From Propionibacteriaceae bacterium (lineage in GTDB: Bacteria; Actinomycetota; Actinomycetes; Propionibacteriales; Propionibacteriaceae), in NCBI GenBank assembly GCA_030528545.1, contig JAUMYR010000119.1:1-8474 (forward strand): a DNA stretch of 8,474 bases. The letters run 5' to 3'. Positions within the stretch are counted from its first letter, which is position 1. Every line of letters starts with the position of its first letter. The translations under genes and the position numbers were made by a program. The notes beneath the pieces are model-generated. The model made no database searches, was not told where the DNA came from, and was given only the letters and a program-made list of their open reading frames with translations. This document shows, piece after piece, positions 1 through 5,818 of the stretch.

Positions 1-284
1 CCGCCGGGGTGAGCCTGGCCATCGCGACCGACTGCAACCCGGGGACCTGCTATTCGTCGTCGATGCCGTTCATGATCGCGCTAGCCGTCCGGGAGATGAA
101 GATGACACCCGCCGAGGCCGTCGTCGCCGCCACACTGGGCGGGGCGCGGGCGCTGCGCCGCAGCGATGCCGGGCGGATTAGCGTCGGCTGCCGCGCCGAC
201 CTCATCGTGCTGGACGCACCAAGCCACACCCACCTGGCCTACCGTCCCGGCGTCCCCATCGCCCGGCCACTGGACATCGGCTGA
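1..284 (+). CDS. hutI: Imidazolonepropionase HutI, C-terminal part (5' end outside window)
   Basis: Seen: an open frame enters from the left edge (codons from base 3) and stops with TGA at 282-284, giving about 93 residues. It contains [51 protein letters not shown] and [14 protein letters not shown]. These are the conserved C-terminal blocks of HutI, an amidohydrolase-superfamily metalloenzyme that converts 4-imidazolone-5-propanoate to N-formimino-L-glutamate in cytoplasmic histidine degradation. The Asp of ATDCNPG fits the conserved active-site Asp of the family; the His metal ligands lie upstream, outside the window. The last residues (ARPLDIG) differ from those of the duplicated tail at 5757-5814 (ARPLGGR), so this 3' end may have been supplied by the inserted island. 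The next gene is convergent, 26 bases away. Identification is firm; completeness upstream is unknown. Confidence 0.93.
   Translation, partial: AGVSLAIATDCNPGTCYSSSMPFMIALAVREMKMTPAEAVVAATLGGARALRRSDAGRISVGCRADLIVLDAPSHTHLAYRPGVPIARPLDIG
227..284 (+). repeat. Direct repeat copy A: 3' end of hutI (left island boundary)
   Basis: Bases 227-273 match 5757-5803 with only two mismatches (C248/T5778 and A269/G5799). Both mismatches are at third codon positions of Pro codons and are silent. After 273 the copies diverge for seven bases, then share CTGA including the stop codon at the same spacing. The repeat therefore keeps the hutI reading frame and stop. Direct repeats of a gene's 3' end flanking a foreign segment are what integration by an attP that restores the target gene would leave. 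Confidence 0.85.
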
Positions 285-287
285 TTG

Positions 288-300
288 CCCCGCGGCGGGG
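288..300. terminator. Possible short terminator hairpin between convergent hutI and the small-gene operon
   Basis: CCCCG (288-292), a three-base loop, and CGGGG (296-300) form a perfect 5-bp GC stem in the 26-base gap between the two convergent stop codons. There is no T run on either side and the stem is short, so a bidirectional terminator role is plausible but weakly supported. Confidence 0.3.
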
Positions 301-310
301 AGCCAGCGGG

Positions 311-583
311 TCAGTTTCGGGCGATCCGGGAACTCAGTTCGCGGATCGTGGCGACGAAGTCGTTTAGCCACCCATAGTGCGCGTTGCGCAGGTGGTCCAG
401 ACACGATGAGACCTGATCCAGCGCGGCGGCCGCTGCCTTGTCATCGGACTGTCTGAGCAGGTCGCGGGCCTCGCTGAGGTAGCTCGCGGCCCTTTCCAGG
501 TGGTGCACGATCCCGTTGGCGCCGTCCACTCTCTGTTCCAGCTGGCCGATACCGACCTGCACGTCCTCGAGGCTGTGGCTCAT
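311..583 (-). CDS. Small helical-hairpin protein 4 (90 aa), last gene of the FtsK operon
   Basis: Not recognised as a named family. Seen: ATG at 583-581 preceded by a GGGGGT-rich ribosome site about 8 bases upstream; the stop is 26 bases from the hutI stop. The protein is hydrophilic and predicted mainly helical. It has a first heptad-like helix (about residues 5-44), a polar break at RQSDDK (44-49), and a second helix (50-88). It has no signal peptide or membrane segment. It contains YGW near residue 70 but no WXG at the hinge. Length and helix-hinge-helix layout match the three neighbouring small proteins and resemble WXG100/ESAT-6-like partners of type VII motors (inference). It is the promoter-distal member of a six-gene same-strand cluster, 37 bases after the previous stop. 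A coiled-coil adaptor is an alternative. Confidence 0.8.
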   Translation of the reverse strand: MSHSLEDVQVGIGQLEQRVDGANGIVHHLERAASYLSEARDLLRQSDDKAAAAALDQVSSCLDHLRNAHYGWLNDFVATIRELSSRIARN

Positions 584-620
584 CGTGGCCTACCCCCTTC
601 TAGGCAACGCTCTGGCTTGC

Positions 621-893
621 TCATTCGGGTTCCCAGCGGGTGATCTGAATCTGACGGGCGGCCTCTCTCGCGCTGTCGCAGGCGGCGGTCGCGCCGTGGA
701 TCGCACCGATGCTGAGTTTCACGCTGGAGGTGGCTTTGTCGCCGAGCTGGACCCCGGCCACGAGGTCTTGAGTGTTCTGGTAGAGGTCGGAGCAGGCGTC
801 TTCCATCGTTGAGGTCACGTTGCGGGCAAGCGCCAGCAACTCCAGCACTCTTCTGCGCCGACTCGCCAGCTCGGGGTCGACCACCCAGGGCAC
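621..893 (-). CDS. Small helical-hairpin protein 3 (90 aa)
   Basis: Not recognised as a named family. Seen: GTG start at 893-891, ten bases after the previous stop, with a weak AGGGG-type ribosome site; a second GTG three codons later is an alternative start. The protein has an Arg-rich first helix (ASRRRRVLELLALARNV, about 10-26) continuing to about 46, a break at GVQLGDK (47-53), then a second Ala/Ser-rich helix to about 83 and a short tail, RWEPE. It has no signal peptide, membrane segment or WXG motif. Three Cys-containing or polar positions (DACSD, AACDS) lie on the helices, one in each half. Layout and length match the other three small genes, suggesting old paralogy or a shared fold; residue-level similarity is too weak to call by eye. 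It is probably co-transcribed with the FtsK-type ATPase. Confidence 0.75.
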   Translation of the reverse strand: MPWVVDPELASRRRRVLELLALARNVTSTMEDACSDLYQNTQDLVAGVQLGDKATSSVKLSIGAIHGATAACDSAREAARQIQITRWEPE

Positions 894-903
894 CGGACGG
901 CCC

Positions 904-1164
904 CTATCTGGCGAGTTCGGCGATGAGTGCCTTGATCGCCGTGTCGAGGGTTGTCATCATCCCTGCCGACTGGCGCACCGCAGCTTGTGCCTGCCCGACC
1001 CGCCGGACCGCCTCTTCCCCGCTGGCGGAGCCTTTGACGATCACGTTCAGGCGATCTGCGTGCTTGCCGATCGCGTCGGCGCACAGCATTGACCGCTGTG
1101 CCAATTCTCGGGCGTTATCACCGATTCGGTAGGCGGCGTTCGCCACATCCTGGATCGACGGCAT
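904..1164 (-). CDS. Small helical-hairpin protein 2 (86 aa)
   Basis: Not recognised as a named family. Seen: ATG at 1164-1162 with GGGAG six bases upstream, 19 bases after the previous stop. The first helix spans about residues 5-44 (IQDVANAAYRIGDNARELAQ then ADAIGKHADRLNVIV). A Gly/Ser break KGSASG lies at 44-49, then a second helix to 85 with SAGMMTTLDTAIKALIAELA. The hinge sits where the WXG turn lies in WXG100 proteins, but there is no Trp in the protein at all. No membrane segment or signal peptide is visible. The heptad pattern suggests dimerisation or bundling with the other three small proteins. Role unknown; a substrate or structural subunit handled by the ATPase encoded upstream is an inference from operon context. 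Confidence 0.8.
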   Translation of the reverse strand: MPSIQDVANAAYRIGDNARELAQRSMLCADAIGKHADRLNVIVKGSASGEEAVRRVGQAQAAVRQSAGMMTTLDTAIKALIAELAR

Positions 1165-1183
1165 GATCTTCTCCCTTTGGCGT

Positions 1184-1441
1184 TCAGCGCATCTCGATGC
1201 GCAGAAGAGCAGTTTGCGCTTCTTGGATTTCTCGCAGTGATTTCTTCAGCGAGTCTTCGGCTTGCTGGAGAGCCGCGAGCATCTTCTGGTCGTGGCCGCT
1301 GCGGCTCCCCTGGAGCGCTTCTCGCACCAGTTCCATTTGCTGGTTATTGGAGGAGAGGAATCCGGTGATGAACCCCTCCTGCTGCTGCAGCTGATAGCGC
1401 AACGCGTTGACCTCTTGGATGACGTCTTGCAGAAGCGACAC
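1184..1441 (-). CDS. Small helical-hairpin protein 1 (85 aa), directly after the ATPase gene
   Basis: Not recognised as a named family. Seen: GTG start at 1441-1439 behind a strong GAGGAGG ribosome site; 28 bases separate it from the ATPase stop. The first helix (about 3-43) is Gln-rich (QLQQQEG). The hinge is QGSRSG (44-49), and the second helix (50-84) has a clear heptad pattern (LAALQQAEDSLKKSLREIQ). There is no Trp, Cys, signal peptide or membrane segment. Together with the next three genes it forms a set of four 85-90-residue proteins, all broken near residue 45-50. The strong ribosome site suggests it may be made in excess over the ATPase, as expected for a multi-copy subunit. The function is unknown; a WXG100-like fold without the motif is the most economical reading. 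Confidence 0.82.
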   Translation of the reverse strand: MSLLQDVIQEVNALRYQLQQQEGFITGFLSSNNQQMELVREALQGSRSGHDQKMLAALQQAEDSLKKSLREIQEAQTALLRIEMR

Positions 1442-1469
1442 TGTTTCCTCCTCACTTTCGGCGAAACTC

Positions 1470-3824
1470 TCATGCTTCCCTGACCGGCGCCACGCCGGGG
1501 AAGGCGGTGTATGGGATCACGCGAACCGGTGCTGGCATGACCGCGGAATCCCAAAGAACCATCCGGTTCGGCCGGGGGCGCCAGTCGAGCAGCGGCTCGT
1601 CTAGGAACCGCCGGGTGGACTGGGTGTCGAGGCCATAGGCGGCCTTGACATCGAAGTGAGACGCACCGCCGTATCCGACGTGCTCGGTGAACGAGTCGAG
1701 TTTGAGCCACCAGCACAGCAGATGGATTCCGCTCGTTGGTCCCCTGCGGCACAGTTCCTGGAATTGGTTGATGGAGCGCATGCGCTCCATGCCCAACCCC
1801 AGCACATAGGTGGCCGAAGCCCGGGCGTGCTGTTCTGCTCCCCCTGTCGCCTGTTCGACAAGGCGGTCGATGGCCTGATCGAGTTCGCCTAGCCCGACGA
1901 GATTCACCGCGGCCCCGGCTTCGTCCAGCATCCGCAGCCACGGGGAACGGATCGACTCCCACTGCTTGTTTCCCTGCTGGAAGTCCGCTACGACGACTTC
2001 GACCTTGCCCTTGTGCGGCTGCTGGCATAGGGACAGGACGGCCGTGGCCAGCGGGATAGCGGAATTTCCTGGGCCTACGATCGCGATGTTTCTGCCCACG
2101 TCGGAGTTCATCGGGACTTCGAGACAGGAGCCATCGACCTCAATCCGCTGACCCAGAAGGGCGACGGGGGCAGCACCTGTGCGGCCCGTGATGGCGCGCA
2201 GTTTCTGGTAATCGTCGGCGAGGCTCAGGGCACGCTCCCCCATGAAGACGTATGGCGCGGCAAGTGTGCGGGCGTCGGCCCACCATTCGGCGCGGAGCCG
2301 GGACAAGACAGTCTCGTCCGCGAAGGCGATAGCGGTTTTCTTGTTCGCCGACACCTCGCCGTAGTCGAGGTTGACGATGGCCTCTCTGGATCTGAGATGC
2401 GCAGCCGCGTCATTTCGGGCGCCGAGGGTCGCTCTGGATTCCGCCAGCGAGTTCTTCAGGGCCATTCGTACCGGGACCTGCCCGAAGAGTCCTTCGGCCG
2501 CGGAGCCCATGAGTGCGGTGTTGCCGCCGATGGTCTGGGAAGCGAGGATGACGTGGATGCCACAGGCCCGGAATAGCCGGACACCTCGCTGCAGAAGATC
2601 GGCGATCTCGTCTGCAACCTTGTCTCTTTCAGCGAGCATCATCTGGAACTCGTCGACGACCAGCACGATGCGGGGCATGACCCGGTCGGGGTATTTCGTG
2701 CGGAACTCCCGGAGGTTCTGCACCCCAGATTCCTTGAACTCCTTCATCCGCTGCCGATACACCGAAAACAGGTGGCGAAGCACCGACAGGCCGAACTCGC
2801 GGTCGGCTTCCAGCCCGAGGACTCGGGCGTGGGGCAGGTATTCGCCCTGGGGGCCGTCGGTGAACCGCTGAAGGGTGACGCCCTCCTTAAAGTCGAGCAG
2901 GTAGAGCTGAAGCTCGGTGGGCGAATAGCGGTGGCACAGGCTATGAATGATGACCGAGAGGAGATTGGATTTTCCCTGGCCGACGGCGCCGGTGACCAGG
3001 GCGTTGTGCCGCTGATTCACCTCGTCGCCGAGCGTGATCGTGATCGCCGACATTCCATACCTGCCGACCGTGAAAGAAAGGCCGTCGCGGCTAGTGTGGG
3101 CCCAGCGTCCGGTGAGCGGCTCGACCGCGGCGAATGGGACGACCGTGGCCGCAGCTGACACCAGGGCCCCCCGGACGTCCTGGGCGACCTTGATGAGCCC
3201 GGCGGCCGACGGCACCGCAAAGGAACCGCAGCGGGCGCCCGAGTCATCGAACAGCTGGTCGCCCTGCACCTGCACCCGCTGAAACAGTTCCAGCAGAAAA
3301 GGATTGACGTCGAGCCCGGTGGAATGGACGAGAAAGGTCACGCCGTTGCGCGGCCCCGCCTTGGCCAGGACGGTCACCGCGTTCTGGATACTCTCGTCCA
3401 GCAGCCCGAAGTCCGTCGACAACAGTACCAGCTTGTAACTCTCGACGGGATGGCCAACCTCGCGCCGGAAATCTGTCAGCGAGTGCGCGCGGCCCTGGAT
3501 GACGTTCGCCACGCCCTGCACGTGTGAGCGCAGGTAGCCGAGAGCCTCGAGCAGCTCCTTCGGGTCGTTTATCACCTGAAGGAGTTTCTCCCCGCCGTTA
3601 TTGATGTCCTGGAAAGGCGCCACCAGGCCGGAGAGCATGTCGTCATAGGCGATGACCTGGAGTTGCCCTGGAGCAGTGTTCGCATACGCCTGCGCTACGA
3701 GATGCTGAACAAAAGCAACCGACGCATCATCGACGAGCGACTCATCTACCCAGACGTTACCCCGCCCGATAAACTCGAGCGAACCCCGCGCAAGTTCAAC
3801 ACCCTGCGCAACGTGCAACGGCAT
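1470..3824 (-). CDS. FtsK/SpoIIIE-type (EccC-like) P-loop ATPase, two modules, second degenerate
   Basis: 784 residues; ATG at 3824-3822 with an AGGGGTGAAG ribosome site. Domains: an N-terminal region (1-235) of alpha/beta character, unassigned; then an FtsK/SpoIIIE ATPase core. Its Walker A is GAVGQGKS (279-286), followed by LQLYLLDFKEG (305-315, the FtsK D-x-K element), Walker B RIVLVVDEFQ (385-394) and the sensor strand HVILASQT (424-431). A second, diverged module starts near 565: its P-loop position reads GPGNS (584-588), lacking the Lys, with VVVADFQQG (610-618) in the Walker B region and GIHLLCWW (699-706). FtsK-family motors move DNA or protein by ATP hydrolysis; EccC of type VII secretion has the same intact-plus-degenerate arrangement. 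Unlike FtsK or EccC, no N-terminal membrane segments are visible, so membrane attachment would have to come from a partner such as the protein encoded just upstream. A DNA-acting HerA/FtsK role remains possible. Confidence 0.88.
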   Translation of the reverse strand: MPLHVAQGVELARGSLEFIGRGNVWVDESLVDDASVAFVQHLVAQAYANTAPGQLQVIAYDDMLSGLVAPFQDINNGGEKLLQVINDPKELLEALGYLRSHVQGVANVIQGRAHSLTDFRREVGHPVESYKLVLLSTDFGLLDESIQNAVTVLAKAGPRNGVTFLVHSTGLDVNPFLLELFQRVQVQGDQLFDDSGARCGSFAVPSAAGLIKVAQDVRGALVSAAATVVPFAAVEPLTGRWAHTSRDGLSFTVGRYGMSAITITLGDEVNQRHNALVTGAVGQGKSNLLSVIIHSLCHRYSPTELQLYLLDFKEGVTLQRFTDGPQGEYLPHARVLGLEADREFGLSVLRHLFSVYRQRMKEFKESGVQNLREFRTKYPDRVMPRIVLVVDEFQMMLAERDKVADEIADLLQRGVRLFRACGIHVILASQTIGGNTALMGSAAEGLFGQVPVRMALKNSLAESRATLGARNDAAAHLRSREAIVNLDYGEVSANKKTAIAFADETVLSRLRAEWWADARTLAAPYVFMGERALSLADDYQKLRAITGRTGAAPVALLGQRIEVDGSCLEVPMNSDVGRNIAIVGPGNSAIPLATAVLSLCQQPHKGKVEVVVADFQQGNKQWESIRSPWLRMLDEAGAAVNLVGLGELDQAIDRLVEQATGGAEQHARASATYVLGLGMERMRSINQFQELCRRGPTSGIHLLCWWLKLDSFTEHVGYGGASHFDVKAAYGLDTQSTRRFLDEPLLDWRPRPNRMVLWDSAVMPAPVRVIPYTAFPGVAPVREA

Positions 3825-3871
3825 AGCTTCACCCCTGATTGCTAGACCATACCTTCGAGGAGAGCGACGAG

Positions 3872-5068
3872 TCAGGCCTTCGACATGATCTCGCGAATCT
3901 CCTCATTGAGAGCTTGCACTCTCTTGAGATCGGATTCGTAGCGCTTCAATTCACGACCATACTCTTCTTCCAACTCCCGGTATTGCTGCCTAAGATAGAC
4001 ACGAAACGCCACCCAGGCTGCGGGAGCCGCGAACAGCACAAAAGTGATGACACCAGGCACAGACAAAAACACCATGAAGAAAAGAACCGCCGCGCCCAGA
4101 GCAGCGAGAGGAAAATCCACCTCCTCCTCATCAGGCGGAGCAGGCTTCTCTTGAGTTCGCTCTCCGAGATCAGCACGCTCGACCATCTTGTCAACAAACT
4201 CCAGCAGAGCACGCTTCGCCCCGTCAAAGGCATCACTCTTTTCAACAGTACCACGCACCTTAACAAGAGCCGCCTTCTGCTGAGAGTACTCCTTGCCCTT
4301 AGAACACTTACCGTCGATGTTATTGTACGCCACCCGCAAAACCTTCGCCTGCAGGTCATCAACGATGAGATGCTCCTCTTTCTCGAGGGCAAGCAGGGAC
4401 GCGTTCAGGCCTTCATCGTATTTTTCTAGTGCATGCCAGGCGACAGACAGCCGCCAGTAGGTTTCCGGCTTCAGCTCTTCTGGCGCACGGGTCAGAGCGC
4501 GCTGAAGAGCCTCGACTGCCCGATCATACTTGTTAACGCAATAAAAGGTAACTCCACGAACCTGATGAACGTCAAAGGTGTCTTCGTGGAGCTCATCGAG
4601 CACATAGGCTTCGGATGCGTACTCTTCGGCCCTCCGGTATTCACCTTCGGCGAGCTCGATCCAGGCGGAGACGACGTAAGCCGTCGGATCGTCACTGTTG
4701 TGCTGACGAGCCTTTCGAGCCGCCACGCTCGCCGGACCGAAATCCTTACGGAAATAGTAGGTCCACGCTCGGTTTACCCAGTTGATGGTGGCCTCGTCTT
4801 CGGCACCACCCCTGGCCCGGAGTTCGCGATCGTAGCGTTCCTTGGAGTCCTCGTCAGCGAAGGTCTCGGACGCCCAGTCAAGCAACCGGAGCATCTGCCG
4901 CCCCTCTTCACCGCGCTTGCCAACAATCGCGGCGCGTCTACGCCACTCAAGCCTCAGCTGCTGAATCTTCTCTTGCAGTTCACTAACCGGAAGCTCACGA
5001 TCAATACTCAGCTCACTATAGAAGTCTTTGAATGCTCTGCCATCATGAGCAGGGGTGATCACTGACAT
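3872..5068 (-). CDS. Membrane protein with J-like domain, TPR-like repeats and C-terminal coiled coil
   Basis: 398 residues; ATG at 5068-5066 with GGAGGA upstream. Residues 14-87 read like a J domain (DFYSEL, a long basic helix, LLDWASETFADED, KERYDREL), but the HPD tripeptide that activates Hsp70 is missing; the loop reads AAIVGKRG. Residues about 90-235 contain TPR-like helix pairs (AEGEYRRAEEYASEAYVLDE, KYDRAVEALQRALTRAP, KYDEGLNASLLALEK). An acidic linker precedes two closely spaced hydrophobic segments (about 319-338 and 340-357), followed by a charged coiled coil to the end (YRELEEEYGRELKRYESDLK). Inferred topology: a hairpin in the membrane with both soluble parts on the same side. It is the first gene of the operon, 47 bases ahead of the ATPase, and could be its membrane anchor or scaffold. 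GC is visibly lower than in the flanks (for example 50% in 4261-4320), suggesting transfer. Confidence 0.82.
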   Translation of the reverse strand: MSVITPAHDGRAFKDFYSELSIDRELPVSELQEKIQQLRLEWRRRAAIVGKRGEEGRQMLRLLDWASETFADEDSKERYDRELRARGGAEDEATINWVNRAWTYYFRKDFGPASVAARKARQHNSDDPTAYVVSAWIELAEGEYRRAEEYASEAYVLDELHEDTFDVHQVRGVTFYCVNKYDRAVEALQRALTRAPEELKPETYWRLSVAWHALEKYDEGLNASLLALEKEEHLIVDDLQAKVLRVAYNNIDGKCSKGKEYSQQKAALVKVRGTVEKSDAFDGAKRALLEFVDKMVERADLGERTQEKPAPPDEEEVDFPLAALGAAVLFFMVFLSVPGVITFVLFAAPAAWVAFRVYLRQQYRELEEEYGRELKRYESDLKRVQALNEEIREIMSKA

Positions 5069-5369
5069 AATTACAGTCTTCCTCCGAGCGCGTCAAGGAA
5101 AGCCTGGCCCCTTCTAGGGAAACCCAAGCATGCCTAAAACCAATGAAGTTCTGGCGCACTGTATCGCGATCACCCCCCCCCCGCGTCAAATAAGTGATAA
5201 AACTCACATTCGCTGGGAGTTCCACCCTCAATAGCCATTGTGTGACGTGATCGACCGCGACCCCAACTACCGCCTGATGCTTGCGATAGAGGTTTTCGAA
5301 GATGCCATTGCCACTGACTCCAGAGACGCTCTTCCAGACCGTTCTCGCCTCCGCATAGGTGAGCGCCAT
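5043..5369 (-). CDS. Doubtful ORF upstream of the J/TPR gene (108 aa)
   Basis: An uninterrupted minus-strand frame from ATG 5369-5367 to 5043 overlaps the start of the J/TPR gene by 26 bases. Its first half (MALTYAEARTVWKSVSGVSG, then NGIFENLYRKHQ) has plausible codon use. The second half runs through the ten-G tract and the likely promoter and ribosome site of the next gene, where coding character fades. No clear ribosome site precedes the ATG and no family is recognised. It could be a decayed gene fragment, a leader ORF or chance. Confidence 0.2.
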   Translation of the reverse strand: MALTYAEARTVWKSVSGVSGNGIFENLYRKHQAVVGVAVDHVTQWLLRVELPANVSFITYLTRGGGDRDTVRQNFIGFRHAWVSLEGARLSLTRSEEDCNYVSDHPCS

Positions 5370-5386
5370 AACCCTGCTTGGGCACC
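5069..5386. other. Upstream region of the island operon, no firm gene
   Basis: About 320 bases between the J/TPR start and the end of the NYN pseudogene frame. It is less GC-rich than the flanks and holds the possible promoter and G tract (5158-5192) and the doubtful ORF described separately. No tRNA or other RNA gene is evident. Confidence 0.5.
5158..5192 (-). promoter_or_regulatory. Possible operon promoter with a ten-G tract in the spacer
   Basis: On the minus strand TTGACG (5192-5187) resembles a -35 box and TACAGT (5166-5161) fits the actinobacterial -10 pattern TAnnnT. The 20-base spacer between them contains ten consecutive G (plus-strand C 5173-5182). It lies about 95 bases upstream of the J/TPR start. 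The spacer is 2-3 bases longer than optimal, so loss of a few G would bring it to 17-18. This is a pattern match only; no transcription start is known. Confidence 0.3.
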
Positions 5387-5756
5387 TCAGCGCCACTCGC
5401 TGACCCGAGGACCGCTCCCCGGCCGGGAGCAGCCCACCCGTGCGCCGCTATCGCGCGGCCTGGCTATCGCTTGACCCCATGTGGGAGGACAACGAATGCC
5501 CTTGGCCCCATCGGTAATCGCATCGGGCCGGAGAGCCTGCCGCAACTTCGCCAGGCTGACGTGGAAGCTGACAGACATCAACGCCTCGAACTCGGCCGAG
5601 AACCTTCGCAGAGGGAAGGCCGCCGTGACGAAAGGCTACGGGTGCAGCTCTTTCGCCGCACGCACCGCCGGACTCAAATCGGAGTCGGCGCTGATGAGCA
5701 AGGCTGCCTCCATGGCCCTTCGCGCAGCATCGGTCACCAGTCCCACTGCCCACCGG
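5387..5756 (-). pseudogene. Truncated NYN-domain protein gene with in-frame TAG
   Basis: Reading the minus strand from 5756, one frame gives AVGLVTDAARRAMEAALLIS, then ADSDLSPAVRAAKELHP, a TAG (5638-5636), then FVTAAFPLRRFSAEFEALM, SFHVSLAKLRQAL and RPDAITDG, ending near a PPTW at about 5477. This matches the second half of NYN (DUF88) proteins: ISADSDL is the acidic catalytic motif, and the AAFPxxRFSAE and C-terminal RPxxW-type blocks are typical of one actinobacterial NYN family. NYN domains are PIN-like, metal-dependent RNases. The N-terminal half with the first catalytic Asp is absent: homology stops exactly where the hutI tail repeat begins (5757). The frame stays open after the TAG to 5387, so only one nonsense change plus the 5' truncation is seen. 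It belongs to a different NYN subfamily from the intact gene at 5819-6721. Confidence 0.75.
5414..5459. terminator. Two short GC hairpins at the 3' end of the NYN pseudogene
   Basis: GCTCCC (5414-5419) pairs with GGGAGC (5425-5430) across a five-base loop, and GCCGC (5444-5448) pairs with GCGGC (5455-5459) across six bases. They lie just past the last NYN-homologous codon (5477) of the minus-strand pseudogene, where a terminator would be expected. No T run follows either hairpin, so this is tentative. Confidence 0.3.
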
Positions 5757-5814
5757 CACCCACCTGGCCTACCGTCCTGGCGTCCCCATCGCCCGGCCGC
5801 TGGGCGGCCGCTGA
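5757..5814 (+). repeat. Direct repeat copy B: orphan 3' end of hutI (right island boundary)
   Basis: In the hutI frame this stretch reads [18 protein letters not shown] and a TGA stop (5812-5814). It is the last 18 codons of a hutI-like gene with nothing of hutI upstream. It matches 227-273 at 45 of 47 bases, with both differences silent. Its stop is 4 bases from the stop of the convergent NYN-LOTUS gene. The natural reading is that this is the original chromosomal end of hutI, displaced about 5.5 kb by insertion of the island. Confidence 0.85.
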
Positions 5815-5818
5815 GTGT

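Noticed and set aside
311..1441. Classical ESX/type VII locus with WXG100 substrates
   Set aside because: No WXG motif in any small protein, no EccB/EccD/EccE or mycosin, and the ATPase lacks N-terminal membrane segments. Only a structural analogy is claimed.
1246..2028. 260-aa minus-strand frame overlapping the ATPase and first small gene
   Set aside because: It is a shadow frame: low-complexity Arg/Pro/Ser translation, no ribosome site, and both genes it overlaps have better support.
3872..5068. Functional DnaJ co-chaperone
   Set aside because: The HPD tripeptide is absent and there is no Gly/Phe or zinc-finger region.
285..5756. Integrase, transposase, tRNA or CRISPR array in the island
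   Set aside because: None found; no recombinase motifs, no repeat-spacer pattern and no tRNA-like cloverleaf on either strand.
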